From positions 496,001 to 560,000 of the forward strand of contig JYIP02000010.1 in NCBI GenBank assembly GCA_001051155.2: a DNA stretch of 64,000 bases, written 5' to 3'. Shown one piece after another: positions 21,243 to 33,371 of the stretch. Positions within the stretch are counted from its first letter, which is position 1. Every line of letters begins with the position of its first letter. Below the pieces are notes generated by a model. It was not told where the DNA came from, ran no database searches, and saw only the letters and a program-made list of their open reading frames with translations. Origin of the DNA: Chrysoporthe austroafricana (taxonomy: Eukaryota; Ascomycota; Sordariomycetes; Diaporthales; Cryphonectriaceae). The position numbers were made by a program, and so were the translations under genes.

Positions 21243-24200
21243 CTTGCCAATCTGAGCTCGTGCTTGTTCTTGTTCTTGTTCGGTAGTGCCCCGCAGAGTC
21301 GGGCGTGTCTGTGATGAGGCTGTCGTGTCGTTGAGAGAGAGAGAAAGAAAGATAGAGGGAGAGAGCAGGTAAAATGGAAGCTCTGGTGATTCTGGAGGGC
21401 CTGCCAAGAAATACACTTGTAAATCCAAGGGTCGCAGCTTCCAGCTATAAAAAGCAGCGATCAGGAGGCCAACCACAGGTCAGGAGGAGCGTTTGAGCAA
21501 GAAAGCAGTGACATCACGAATCCCCCGCCGCTGCACGACACACCTACACAACACCAGGGCAGCACGGGAAGTGGATACCTCGTGAATAGTACCGTGTACT
21601 ATCGCTTCAACCCGATATGGGCGGGGTAGGGACCAGGAGTGGCTTTGCAAGCATGACACAGCCCATATGCATAAGACCGCTCTGAACCCGGGCGTCTAGA
21701 TACACAGGCGAGTCACCATGTCACTGGCGCCATGATGCCAGCGGCGAGGACAGGGAAGAGGAGGAAAGCAGGGCAATCACCAGGCTGAAGATGTGTCCAA
21801 CCACCGCCCTCGCCCGTCGGGTGGACAAGGTCGATACGAGGCGCAGACAGAACAGACCTTGTAGTGCTGCGCTCCCCTGACTCTCCATGCCGTCCTTCCC
21901 GCGGGCGTTTGGATCCAAGACCAAACTCGTCACCGTGACGAGGGAAAACCAGGTTGGCGACCAGGTCCGCCAAGCTGTCAGACAGGCCGCAGCAGGATTC
22001 TCGCGGGCCGGGGCGAGGCGCCCCACCAGGATCATGCGGAGCAGTAGGATACCGATGAGACACCAGAGGACGGAGGGCGCAGCGCTGGGCCGGTAAAAAC
22101 GGCCGGCGACAGGAGAGATAACGACAAACGAGACCCGCCCAGCTCGAGGCGTGGACCGACAGGAGCACGGCATTGGCTGGGCCCTTTGCGCTGGGTCGGC
22201 AGCAATGTCGCGGCAGATGGGCCGTTCCTGACGCACCGTGATGCAAGGCGATCTGGATTGGAAGAAGGATTGGCGGGCACCTACCTGCATATGCAGGAGA
22301 AACACGAGAGCGAGTGTGGTACCTACATAGCCCTGCGTGCTCTGCTCTGTAGTATCGCTAGACGTGGGGGGAACGAGAAGACCCGCGGCCAGTGACGTAG
22401 GAAAGTAGCATTTAAGAGACTGCGCACTGCTTTATGTATGCACTGCGGTGGCGCGCTTGGCCTCGCGGGTATGGGCAGTGGAACCCACCCTGACTCGACG
22501 GCAGTAGAAGCGCACATGGTGCTCGTTACTGGCCATTGTGTGGTCATCCGGTAGCCCTGAGACGCGCTGCCCCGCCGCGAGGCTTCTCGCCTGCCACGAT
22601 GGTCTCGAGTGGTCGAGCATTACAGTTCCCAGCCCTCTGCTCCGCCCCCTTCTGTACGTGTCGCTGCGGGTGCCGTGGTAGCTACATAGCTGCAGCTGCG
22701 AATGAATCCGCGGAGGCAGCCAGCCTCGAGACAATCACCGCTCCTTGGAGGCCGTCCTCAACCCTTCGACCGTGTGCGCAGCAGCGCGGTGCGACGCGGC
22801 ATGATACGACCCTTTCAGCAGGTAAGGGCAGCCGGCTGCAGTGGAGAGATCAAGACCAGCTGCCGTCTCCCACCCGTCTCCCATCAAAGAACAGGCGGTC
22901 AAGTCTCTTCCGAGCATCATGAACGATCCGACCGCGGCGACATGACCTGCACCCATGATCTGTACCCATGTCGGCGCCCACGCGGCCTGCTCGCTACTCT
23001 TCGGTATCTTGTGTGCTCTCCACCTCATGAAGGAATGCGTCTCCTCGGACAGACATGCTCTCGAGATCTTAGAGCAAGATACCTCAAACGTTGTCGCGCG
23101 GATGTCATGAAGAACCCGAGGGCTCTTGTCGAAACCAAGCGGCGCAAGCTCGCGGCAGAGGATCACGAGCGCCCAGCCGCCACCGTTCGTGGTACTGTAG
23201 CAGCCTTACATCCAATATCTATCCAGTCGAATGTGCGGGTGATGCGTGACGCCCCAAATCATTCGAAGCGGAAATACAGCGATCGAATTGCCTCATGAAG
23301 CGCCTGCGAACAGTCTCCGCGCCCCGGCAGAGGCTTTGATATCGTCCCCTCAGGCTTGGGCAAGGGAAGAACACATAGCTGGAACGGGCGCGTCACCGGT
23401 GCCGCGCGCTGGAAGATGTTTAACAGCCGATCCCAGTGTACGAGAAAGCACCTCTTGCAGGTATGTAACACCGTCTCGAGATTCATGACCATAATTCCCC
23501 TCGCCTCAGATCGGCCAGCCTCGGCCGGATGAAGGCTGAGAACGACATGCTCGCTGAGGCGGACCTCATCACGGAACACATGAGCGGCGAGGCTGATTGC
23601 GTGCGATCCGTCGCAAATCGGGCAAGGCAGCTGTAAGTTTGCCTTCAGTGTGACACTGCCTCCTCCCGGGACGTCGAAGCACCTCCAAACTCATCCTACG
23701 CGGCTTCGTGGTAGGCGCAGGTACGTTGGGGACGCTTCCCAGGTCGCCTTGATATCGGTCCATAACTCTTCGCAACCAATCCTTTCAGCTTTGACTGCCG
23801 CTGTTGCTCTGCTCGTATCTAAGTCAGCCTTCTGTTCTCTCGCAGCAGCTGCTTCGTCTCTTGTCTGTCCTCTCATCGGCTTGCACCCACGATCCCAGCA
23901 GCAGGCTGTTCGGCTTCCTCAGCGCGGTCCTCGCACAAAGCGGATCTCTCCGCCTCACCATAGGATTCGTAGACGGTTGCACATCTGACATGCCAATTCC
24001 GGTCGTCGTCAAGGCGCATTTTAGGTCGAAGCTGGGGGCCTCTGTCGGGAAACGCCCCCGGCTCTAGAGTATCCCTCATGGCGACCAAAGGACCGTCCTC
24101 GCTGGCGCCATCAGCAGGCGCGTGAGACGGATTGACCCTGTAAGAACAACCTTACATGTCCATTATCGGTAGAACTCGAGGCCGGGTCCAGTGTAGCATG

Positions 24201-24765
24201 AAGTAACGTGTGCTGCCATAACTGCACGAAGTCCGATGTGTGGGGGTGTGGGAGTGTGAAGTTGGCGGCGGCCGGGACCTGTAGTGAGTTTCTTCCTGCA
24301 ACGCTGCCCGGGCGCCACAGCCTCACTTGACATACATGCCTGCCAGTATTGGGTGCCTTCCGGTACAAAACGGACAAAGTTGAGGATAAGGAAGAACTGG
24401 CGTAGAAAGGAGGTGATCCAGGTTCAGGTGCAGCGTCAAATCGATGGACATGAAGAGGTGCTATAGAGGTCCACGTGGCCCGTGCACCAGCACATCCCAG
24501 ACGCTCCAACCCAGATGGGAGAGACGCCTGCAGTCCTCATCAGTCCACCTCTAATTCATGTTTCTCTCGAACCACACAAACATCGCTCTTGCCTTCGTCT
24601 TGTTGTGTCGTGTACTCAGCCTTCGGAGCCGTCTATATTTATTGTTCTCGTCGAGTCTATCGAGTCTATCGCGTGATGCGTCTATAGTCTTGCGGGTATC
24701 GTTTCTAGGTCTATCGTCTCCTCCCTTCGATGCGAAGCAGCGCTCTCCTCCCTCTAGGCCCGTCG
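21243..24765. other. Gene-poor stretch, 3.5 kb
   Basis: GC-rich with many overlapping frames on both strands (the longest near 21720-22305 and 22700-23300) that lack domains, coding-like hydrophobic patterning or paired splice sites. A GTCTATCGA-type short repeat lies near 24650-24720. No gene called. Confidence 0.45.
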
Positions 24766-26058
24766 TCATGATGACCTCCCCTCCGCCGCCGCCGCCGTCT
24801 CTGTCTCTGCCTTCGACCAGCCGATCCTGAACACCTTGTAACCCACCTCGTCTCCCCGGCCGATGCCCTTCCTCTTCTCGAGCGCCTCCTTCTCCAGAAT
24901 CCGAAGAATCCTCTCGCCGTCGTCCGACCTCGGACACCGGTCGACGTCCGCGAAGGCCGCCTCGACGGTGTCCGTCACACCCTCGAACTTGCCGCTAGGC
25001 CGCACGGAGACGATGAGCCAGAACACGCCGTCGCGCGCGAGCAGCCGCGCCGCGCAGTCGCGGAGCCAGGGCGCGTGCTCGGGCGCGTAGACGACGTCCG
25101 TCGCGACCAGCACGTCCGCGGGCCTGTCCAGCGGCGGCTCGAGGCAGGGCGCCGACCAGTCGAGCAGGCAGGCCTGGACGGGGCCCGCGCCGCCCGCGCC
25201 GGGGAAGTTGGCAGCGATGTTATCCCGGAGGTTGGCGAGCACGGCCGGGTGGTAGTCGGTCGCGATGACCTCCGCGCCGGCCACGCCCAGGCGGGGGAGC
25301 AGCTTGGCCATCGTGATGCCCACGAGGCCTGTGCCGGCGCCCAGCTCGATGATCCGGGGCGCGCCGCCCAGCCGCTGGGCCGACAGGCCGAACTTCCCGG
25401 GCCCCGTACACATCAGGTCGGAGGCGACGATCGACGCGCCCCAGCTCTGTAGGCCCACGTCGGTGTGGTCCGCCCCTATGGCCGGTGTCCCGTCCGTCAG
25501 CTGGACCTCGATCGCGTCCTCATCCGTCCGGCTTGTTAGCGGGAACCGGAACTCTCTCACGATCGCGCCCGCGTCGTCATCCTCGTCCGCATCCGAAGCG
25601 CTGCTGAAAGACGCGAGTATATATGAGGCATCGTCGATCAGCCGCTGCCGGGCGTCGTCGTCGATGTCGCACAGGAGCTCCTCCGCCCGCGCGACGAACG
25701 TCGTAAGCCAGCGGACAGCGAACTCCCGCTCGAAGGCATCGTCGCGGAGGGTTGCAAGGGCGTCGAGTTCAGCAAGATCGCATTCGTCTTCTTCTTCCTC
25801 CTCTTCACCGGAGGCGTAGCCGGAGTCGACGGGGACGGGTGTCGAGATTCCGCTGTCGGCGGGCGCAGTGAGGCAGTTGGCCTGGGTAGAGGACAGGAAG
25901 GGCTTGCTGAAGGCGGCGGCTCGAGGCAGAGGGCAATAGATGTCGGTCAGGTTGCGCAGGGCAGACGTGATGGTCTCGTCGTTGATTCGTTCAGGGTCTG
26001 GGTTTCTCAGAGGAGGCAGGCTGCTCGTCGGAGCCAGCACAGGGTGGACAGGACTCAT
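24766..26058 (-). CDS. Family-16 (METTL21-like) protein methyltransferase
   Basis: Intronless, 430 aa. Class I SAM-dependent methyltransferase of the Methyltransferase_16 family, whose members mostly methylate lysines in translation factors and chaperones. Seen: GLQSWGASIVASD at residues 202-214 (family QxWxA motif), SAM-binding motif I IIELGAGTGLVGI at 236-248, motif II acidic VIATDYHPAVLANL at 264-277, and the post-II motif DVVYAPE at 321-327, matching the D-x-x-Y signature of this family. The first 200 residues are a fungal extension with an acidic run (about 84-94) and a helical part. No signal peptide; expected in cytosol or nucleus. The exact substrate cannot be told. The older label 'nicotinamide N-methyltransferase-like' is a database legacy for this group. 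Confidence 0.85.
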   Translation of the reverse strand: MSPVHPVLAPTSSLPPLRNPDPERINDETITSALRNLTDIYCPLPRAAAFSKPFLSSTQANCLTAPADSGISTPVPVDSGYASGEEEEEEDECDLAELDALATLRDDAFEREFAVRWLTTFVARAEELLCDIDDDARQRLIDDASYILASFSSASDADEDDDAGAIVREFRFPLTSRTDEDAIEVQLTDGTPAIGADHTDVGLQSWGASIVASDLMCTGPGKFGLSAQRLGGAPRIIELGAGTGLVGITMAKLLPRLGVAGAEVIATDYHPAVLANLRDNIAANFPGAGGAGPVQACLLDWSAPCLEPPLDRPADVLVATDVVYAPEHAPWLRDCAARLLARDGVFWLIVSVRPSGKFEGVTDTVEAAFADVDRCPRSDDGERILRILEKEALEKRKGIGRGDEVGYKVFRIGWSKAETETAAAAEGRSS

Positions 26059-28383
26059 CTGATGCGAGAGCAGGGGGAGCGGAGCGACGAGGGCGATAGG
26101 TACACAGGCTTGGCAGCGTAGGCGTAGAAGGGCGTCGTCGTCGACGTCGAGGATCGCAGCGGAGTTGCGATAGGGGAGAAAATGATTACGGGGAGGGCGG
26201 ATGGGAACGAGAAGTCTGGGCCGTGGCCTTACCGCCGAAACCCAGCCAAGTGGGTCTTGTCATCGGTCTTTGAAGCCATTTTGAGATCCACTCCTGCGTA
26301 CTCTATCGTGGGAGGACGAGACAAAGAAGCGCAGGAAAGAAAAAGTGTCAGACCTGAGTCGCGGCGGTAAATTTTTTGTCACCGGGCGCAGGCCTGTGCC
26401 TGCAGTGGGACCCTACTTACTGTAGTACTATCGTCAGCTGCCCCTTGCGGCTAGGCCGCCATTAGCTGCCGCTAAGGATCGGCTGCATCCGAGCCCTCGG
26501 GTCTCAGCTCTCCAAGGCGGTCACCGCCATCGAATCTCTCGCCAACGTGCTCGGCCAGAACACCGGCATTGGCCGTGAGAGGTGGCCCAGACAGACGGGG
26601 GATGAGTTCTGAAGAGCTGCAAGGAGGCTAGGACGCTATTGCGTACTCATATATGTGCAAGTGTACAACAATTCCCGAGTGCATTCATGCGCCAGACGAG
26701 TTCGCTATCTGCCCCTGATGTCGACGAGGATTCAGTCTTTCTAGGGTCACGTAGTTGATATGGATCCTCTCCGGAGTCCCATATGGGCGACCGCGTATCG
26801 CGACGCTGTTGTAAGAGGATCCAGGACCGACTTCTCTTGCTAGAAGCGGGTGTGGATGTGGCCTTAGGTATCCGAAGGCATCGCGAGTACGGACCGTATA
26901 AACACTGAGACTCACCCGTCCACACTGCATGAAGGACTATTTTGTCTCAAATCACCCGTCTCAAGAGAGCCTGTCTGAGACACGGCAGGTGATGCCCTCA
27001 CCTGCTCCAAGGAACCAAGGAGAGATGGTCCGTACCTCGGTCCGCCCGCCCGTCCGCCAAGGGACACGTCGTTGCTTGTCGCCCTGCTCAGAACAACCTG
27101 CAGGGTCAGAACAGATCTGCAGCCCTACCTACTCCCGGTAGAGCCGGGTCGCCGGCATAGTAAGCAGATCTTACCATCCCACACCAAATAAGCTTATTCT
27201 GACCCCAAGAGATGGGTCCCAGTGCCATCCCCAAAGGCTACGGCTGACGTCGTTTTCGGAGATTATTAAGGTCGCCCTCACACCTCGTAGTATGAAGGCC
27301 TTGCAGTGCATATCCGTGCGGCTCAAGGGCCTAGTGCACAGGAGAACGCGGCATGACGGCTTCTAGTTTAACGTCTTGAGACCTCTCAGCCCGTCGCCGC
27401 GCCGAGAGTTTATCATTCTTTCAGGGCAGCTCGACTCTAGAAGAGAGCACGACGGCTCACATCAGCGGCTATCCACGTTCAGCGCCCTGAAGGAGAATTT
27501 TGGTGTTGACAACAATCGTTGCGCAGTATTGAACTGCTCGAGACTTGGTGAATTCCCGCGGTCCAACGGCAATTCTATTTAGCCAAGTCTTGCCAGTAAA
27601 CCGAGCCTGATGGTTGCGTTCATGGTCAGCGCATAAACATGCATTTTCCAGGTTGCTACCATGCAAGTCTTGAGATTGGTAGATGCGCACAAGTTGTCAG
27701 AAAGCCCCCAGCTGTAGGCTTTGCCTGACAATCCCTCGCCGTGTCGGTTTGTCGGTTGCCAATGACCCCATAACCCACCAGGACAGACGACATAGGCGAG
27801 GATTTTCATCCATCATCTCACAAAGTGTGGGCACGCAGAGACTCCGAGTTCATTCAAAAGGCACCTCTAAAGGCAACTCAGCTGTGTCGTCCTCGGTTCG
27901 CGGGCCATCTGATGTGACGAGATGCCAAGGCGCGTCTGCCGGGATGATGAGGGCCTATGGTGAGCTTGAACGGTGATCTTCTTGGCTGTGGGGTCGTGCT
28001 AGCCACCGCCGGCGATTCCCACTGGGCTCGTTCCTGGATTGATGATCCTGATGTCGTCATGAAATATGGTCAACCACTGAACTGCTGTAAGTGAATTGCT
28101 CAGTATCACAATGTCCGCGCAGCTGAGACAGCATCATCGCCCCATGGACCAGCTTAGGATTGGCCTTGGCCATGCTTTAGGTGCCTAGGTAGGAAATGAC
28201 TTAATCTTTTTGATCGCAGAGGGAAGATTCTGCTCAAGCAATAAAATGGCCCAGATCCAGACCATGAAGGTTCAGTATGCTCAGCAACAAGACAACTTGG
28301 GCTTCTGCTACAACCTCGTCCCAACATCCATTCGCTGAGCCCGCCCTCGTTCGGATCTTTCTTCGCTGAGAGCTGTATCGACA
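26059..28383. other. Gene-poor stretch, 2.3 kb
   Basis: No supported gene. The short frames do not share splice-compatible ends. The last 200 bp hold the promoter of the phosphatase-like gene. Confidence 0.45.
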
Positions 28384-29802
28384 ATGGCGAAATACCTCGG
28401 CGCTGCTGCCCTCCTGTCCCAGGCGGCCAACGCCGCCGTGCCCCTCTACAGCAGCTACGCATTCAACCCTCTTGAGCACCTCGCCGGCACAGCGCCCTAC
28501 TTCGAGCCCCTCGACCCACAGACAGACCCCTCGGCCCCCCAGGGTTGCACGCCCGTGCGCGCGGCCTATCTCGTCCGGCACGCGGCTATCTACGCCAACG
28601 ACTTTGACTATGAGGAGTACCTGTCGCCCTTCATCCAGAAGTTCCAGAACCACACCTCGGTCGACTGGTCCGCCATCCCCGCCCTCAGCTTCCTCTCCAC
28701 GTGGAGCCCGCCCGTCACCGACGCCGAGCAGGAGCTCCTCACGCGCGTGGGCAAGCTCGAGGCCACGCAGCTGGGCGTCAGCCTCAGCTTCCGCTACAAC
28801 GGCTTCGCCCTGCCCCGGCGGGTGTGGACCAGCTCGGCCGAGCGCACGTATGAGTCCGCCAAGGCGCTGATCCGGAGGTTCGAGCCCACCGGGGGCGACG
28901 ACTCCATCGGGCTGGTGTCGGTGTACGAGTCGGACGAGGGCGGCGCCGACACCCTCACGCCGTACTCGAGCTGTCCCAAGTACAGCGGCAGCGCGGGGAG
29001 CGACCAGTCTTCGGTGTACCTTGAGAAGTTCACCAGGCCCATCATGGCGAGGCTGAACACTGCCGCGCCGGCTTTCAACTTCACCGCGGACGACGTCTAC
29101 GGCATGATGGAGATGTGCGGGTACGAGAGCGTAATCCGCGGCTCCTCGCCTTTCTGCAGCCTAGACCTCTTCAGTCCCGACGACTGGCTCGGCTGGGAGT
29201 ACACCGCCGATGTCCAGTATCACTACAATGTCGGGTACGGCAGCCAGGTCACGGGCGCCGTCGGCCTGCCGTGGGTGAGCGCCACCGCGAACCTGCTGAT
29301 GGCCGCCGGGGACGATCCCAGCGTGCAGGACCTCTACGTGAGCTTCACGCACCGCGAGCTGCCGCCCATGGTGCTCGTCGCGATGGGCCTGTTCAACAAC
29401 TCGGCATTCGGCGGCTCTGCGGCAGCCATCAACGACACCATGCCCGAGGACACGATCAACTACCGCCGGGCGTGGATGAGCAGCCACGTCCTGCCGTTCA
29501 TGACGAACGTCGCGATGGAGAGGCCGAACTGCAGCGGAAGCTATGGATACGATGATGGGGAGTACTACCGGGTGCTGGTGAACAACGCGCCGCAGCAGCT
29601 GCCAGACTGCGGTGATGGACCTGGCACCACCTGCTCTAGGGCGACGTTCGAGCAGTTCTTGCAGCAGAGAGCTGACATGTTTGGCGGCTACTCAGAGGTA
29701 TGTGATACCGCATCTGAGTACAAGAACTCCACCGATATCTTGACTATTTATACGAACCCGGCGCTCGGAAATGGGACTTTCGTCGGCAAAAGGGGAATGT
29801 GA
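28384..29802 (+). CDS. Secreted histidine acid phosphatase-like protein with altered RH motif
   Basis: Single exon, 472 aa. Signal peptide at residues 1-18 (hydrophobic core GAAALLSQAANAA). Histidine phosphatase clan 2 fold: catalytic strand AYLVRHAAIYAND with R65-H66, RRVWTSSAERTYESA (typical of the second Arg region), CPKY, DLYVSFTHRELPPMV with H323-R324-E325, and paired Cys residues near the C-terminus. In active acid phosphatases and phytases the loop reads RHGxRxP and the proton donor HD or HAE; here it is RHAAIYA and HRE. The first His and an acid are kept but the second Arg of the RHGxR loop is missing. Several N-x-S/T sites suggest glycosylation. Converges on the lactonase-like gene with 107 bp between stops. 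Substrate unknown; it may have changed or lost activity. Confidence 0.82.
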   Translation: MAKYLGAAALLSQAANAAVPLYSSYAFNPLEHLAGTAPYFEPLDPQTDPSAPQGCTPVRAAYLVRHAAIYANDFDYEEYLSPFIQKFQNHTSVDWSAIPALSFLSTWSPPVTDAEQELLTRVGKLEATQLGVSLSFRYNGFALPRRVWTSSAERTYESAKALIRRFEPTGGDDSIGLVSVYESDEGGADTLTPYSSCPKYSGSAGSDQSSVYLEKFTRPIMARLNTAAPAFNFTADDVYGMMEMCGYESVIRGSSPFCSLDLFSPDDWLGWEYTADVQYHYNVGYGSQVTGAVGLPWVSATANLLMAAGDDPSVQDLYVSFTHRELPPMVLVAMGLFNNSAFGGSAAAINDTMPEDTINYRRAWMSSHVLPFMTNVAMERPNCSGSYGYDDGEYYRVLVNNAPQQLPDCGDGPGTTCSRATFEQFLQQRADMFGGYSEVCDTASEYKNSTDILTIYTNPALGNGTFVGKRGM

Positions 29803-29909
29803 GATCGGGAATGAGAGCAGAGCACCAAATTGATTGTTACGAATAAAATTTAATACTGGATGAAACAAAGCATGCTCTCTCCTAAGCTCGTCCTACTCTC
29901 GTGATCTTA

Positions 29910-31245
29910 TCACTGCAGTATCGCAAGGCCTTGGGAGGACTTGTCCGCACCAAGAGTACTCAGGTCGGCATGCTGCACCTGGCCCCTAGTCTTCGTGCTC
30001 ACCACCGTCACGGCAGCATTCGTAGTGTCATTTCCGGGACTCAAAGCATATATGAAGTCTCCCGCGGCTCTGAGGTCAATGAGACCAGGATCGCCGTTGG
30101 CGCTGAGGTCGATTTGTCCGAGGACTGTCGCGTTGTTCACCGACATCTCCACGAGCCTGTTGACGGCCACGTCTGCCACGAAAGCCGTCCCGGTCGTCGA
30201 GCTGATGGTCACCCAGCACGTGGCCATCTGGCCTTCGATGACTCCCTTGCCGATGGTAGAGACAGTTTCGCCCTCGCCGGAGGCATACTCGGTGCCCTGA
30301 ACTCCAATGACGGCCGCGCCAAACGAGGCATCCGTGATGAAGAGGTCCGTGGACCCGGCAATGGCAGCTGAGCCGAACAGTACCGCCGTGCCGCTGGGAG
30401 AACTCTTCTGGCCCTCGGCGCTCACGGAGGCAGGCTGGCCGCCGCTGGCTGCAGTCACAGCGTAGGAGGCGAGGAAACCTGTGTTGTTCACGGCAGGGTT
30501 ACCCTTGACCGTGGCGAAGAGGGTGGACTCGTCCTCCGAGAAGAAGACCTGGGAGACCGTGTTCGTCGGGCCGGCCGGCGGCGTGCTCTGGCCGAGGTCG
30601 AAGACCCGCAGGCTGTCCATCGCCCCGCAGCCCGAGGTCTCGTCGAAGGAGACGCACGAGACGCCCGCCTTGGCGCCCGTCATGCCTACGCAGGCGAGCT
30701 TGTTCTTGGCGGAGACCGCGACGGTGTTAGGGAATTCGCCCGGCAGGGCCGCGGGCTGGCCGACCAGTGTGAGCTTCGTGGCATCCTGGGCATCGATGGA
30801 GAACATCGAGAGGGAGTTGGACCCCGGGTTGACGGCAAAGAGACTCTGTGGGGCTGCTTAGAATTTCGTCCGCACTGTCTATATAACACGGTGGAAGGAT
30901 TCCGTCCAGCATGGGCTCTCAGCATACATTACCAGCTACTGCCAGGGCCGATTGGCTGAAGATTGAGTCCGGGCCAGCTGATTCATTTGTTGCACCGGAG
31001 GTGCCGCTTGCCCCGGCGCCGCCAGTCAAGGTTGACGAGCCCGCTGCTGTGTTCAGGAGGCCATTCGAGCCGACGGGTACGGCGATAACTGCATTGTTGG
31101 CCTGGTTGCCCAGCACGTAGATGGCCTTAGCGTCGGCCTGCCCTCCTGTTTTGGGAGTCCCACAGGATCTGGACGGTGCCGCAGAGGCTGGGAGCAACAG
31201 CCCCGCAAGTGCCGCGATGGTGGAGAGTCGGTGCATGATGGGCAT
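29910..31245 (-). CDS. Secreted beta-propeller protein, 3-carboxymuconate cyclase/lactonase-like
   Basis: 417 aa from exons 31245-30928 and 30845-29910; the 82-nt intron has a GTATGC donor and CACAG acceptor in phase 0. Signal peptide within the first 22 residues (LSTIAALAGLLLPASA). The first blade has AIYVLGNQANNAVIAVPV; exon 2 starts SLFAVNPGSNSLSMFSID, the typical repeat of seven-bladed lactonase propellers, followed by NTVAVSAKNKLACVG, VFFSEDESTLFATVKG, and TGTAFVADVAVNRLVEM as further blades. Fungal members are secreted and of uncertain substrate; named after carboxymuconate cyclase by homology only. Tail-to-tail with the histidine-phosphatase-like gene, both secreted, which may or may not mean co-function. 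Confidence 0.82.
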
Positions 31246-32206
31246 AAGGAATTATATGAGGACAAGTCCCAGTCTCAATTAGTGTCTCTTCCTGCTGGCA
31301 TGTATGATAAGGCCTTTGATTCTGCGACCAGATGTGAACATCTTGGCTTCGGACCACGCGTCTACCTATACGCCTTTATACTAGGTTGCGTTACTATTGT
31401 GCCCTCCCTAGCTGATAAACTCCATTCGTTCTTGTAAGTAATCGTGATGTAAGAGAGTGTGTGTTGATATGATCAGAATTTCCATTTCCAGTGCCAGAGA
31501 TGATCTGCAATTTCGAGGATGCCAGCAAGGACATAGGTTGCACTTGGTGATTTGGCAGAAGGGGTGTGGCACAGTTGCGGATTCATTTCCACGTCAGACA
31601 TATGTCGTACTTCCATACTGATGTACAGTCGGGCGTCTGAGGTTACCGTGATAAGTATACTCTATACTCAGTAATCAGAATTTCCGCTTCGGGACGACTC
31701 TTGTCCCACCCATCGTTTACCAGTGGTGTTAACCTATTTATGCATAAGCAAGGGTCGGTTGCGGCGCCATCGCCAGGAACGGCAATTTTGTTTTGAATAT
31801 CAAAGGCGACAAGGCCCGCTATTGGTTAGATGTTCGGGCTCCCGGTCCACAGGCCATTTAAGCCTTTCTCCCATGATTTTGCCCACGCCATGGTTCCACG
31901 TCCCTGTCGCCTGGGGCATCAGAGGCATGGCTCAGGGGACATCGCCGGGTCTGTTGGCCCACAGCAAATCTCACGTCATCATGGCGCTCAGCCCCATGCG
32001 TACTTTGTACTGGCACGGACGGGCAGTGCGCTGTGGGTCGAGCGCCACTTTGTAAGCTTGCTGTATCATCTTTCACCGGCACCGGAATGCACGCACAATG
32101 CCCCAAATGCGACCGTCCTCAGAGCCGACCGTCCTCAGAGCCGACCGCCCCAGATCTCGACCCTCAGGTGCCATAGAAGCCTCCAGCAACCTGCAAATCC
32201 GTCCAG
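31246..32206. other. Intergenic, 1.0 kb between divergent genes
   Basis: Between the lactonase-like gene (minus) and bZIP gene (plus). No coding support. Includes a 16-bp tandem duplication at 32111-32142. Confidence 0.5.
32111..32142. repeat. 16-bp tandem duplication
   Basis: Unit GACCGTCCTCAGAGCC occurs twice exactly, followed by the start of a third copy, about 65 bp before the bZIP start codon. Confidence 0.9.
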
Positions 32207-33371
32207 ATGCCTAATACAATCTTCCGGATCTTCAACCCCGGTGGTGCGTGTGGACCCTTTGGTACTTTAATAGCAAGGGCAACTGGGTCAGGGATAGCTG
32301 ACATATCGCCCACCTCACAGCTCCCAAGGAGGATCGTGTGCAGAAGCGCCGCGCACAGCTCAGGCAGGCACAGCAGTGAGTAGGACATCTGGACCCTTGG
32401 TCCTTTATATTTGACGAAAAGGGTCAAATGTTGACGTCATCAAACCGCAGGACGTATCGTGAGCGGAAGGAGAGATACGTCAAGGACCTGGAGAGGGATG
32501 TGGCGGAGAGCCGAGCCCGCGAAACAGAGTTGCTGCGCGAGAACGAGCGGCTCAATGGCACCATCCAGACCCTGATCGGGTTGCTACAGCAGCAGGGCGG
32601 GTCTATTCCGGCCGACTTGGCCCCGTCTCGAGACTCGACCACTGACAAACCTTCTCCTGCGTCACCGAGCGTGTTTTCCGAGTCCACCACTGTGAACTCA
32701 AGTCTCAGTCCCCCGTCGCAGAGATGCATCTATGTCGCCGATGTGGGCGATCATGTAGGGCTAGGCGTAGACTTTGTGCTAACGTAAGTCCTTTGTATCT
32801 TTTTCCTGCCTCCCTCCTCCCTTCTTCTTTTCCCTTTTCATATTCACTACGTTCGGGGTTCGGGAGGAGACTAATCTAAATACCTGTCCTAGACTTGAGA
32901 GACCTTGTCTTAGCCATCTTCACGGCGACCCTGAGAAGCCAGAGGATCCTTCCGGTCATGCTCTCACGCTGTCTTCCCAAGTATGCACGCTGTCAGCACC
33001 ATCTTGCGTCACGTCTCCGGTACCAGCAGAGTTGTTAGATTATCAACCGCTTCCGGCTGCATTGTTGGATAACCTGCTGAGCCTATCGACGGAGATTTTA
33101 TCCTCTGATCGCGAGGTTACGCCGATTCAGGCCTGGCACTATATCCGCTCCCAACAGCGATTCGGAATGTTTGAGCTGCAGAGCCTCCAGAACCTGGCGC
33201 AATCATTGAGGGACACGATCAAGTGTCACGGGTAAGTGTTCCAGACCGTTGTGCACATTGGTGTCTCCAGCATCTAACTGTCATCACAGATTCGGCGCCG
33301 TGATCGATCAGAATACCTTTAAGCGATTGGTATTCGAGGTCCTGCAGCAGAAGCATTTGGATTCTTCCTAG
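32207..33371 (+). CDS. bZIP transcription factor, 5 exons
   Basis: 287 aa. Exons: 32207-32261, 32321-32375, 32451-32783, 32893-33231, 33290-33371; sum divisible by three. The basic region is assembled over exons 2 and 3: KRRAQLRQAQQ joined to TYRERKERYVKDLE, a fungal variant (R-x-A-Q-x-x-Y/F-R-x-R-K-E) of the bZIP DNA-contact motif, followed by a leucine-zipper heptad region with L/V at DLERDVAESRARETELLRENERL. The rest is Ser/Pro-rich, then a C-terminal helical domain with AWHYIRSQQRFGMFELQSLQNLAQSL and KRLVFEVLQQKH, common in fungal bZIPs of the DUF3425-like kind. The first three exons are small, with branch sites GCTGAC and good donors. The N-terminus MPNTIFRIFNPGG is short. Target genes unknown. 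Confidence 0.85.

Noticed and set aside
20003..21250. Long frame on the minus strand overlapping the DUF2278 gene
   Set aside because: Pro/Arg/Gly/Gln-rich shadow of the GC-rich real gene in another frame; no domain, while the DUF2278 frame has a spliced conserved product.
21720..22305. 194-codon minus-strand frame with some hydrophobic stretches
   Set aside because: Overlaps other frames of similar length in the same GC-rich region, lacks family marks and splice partners.
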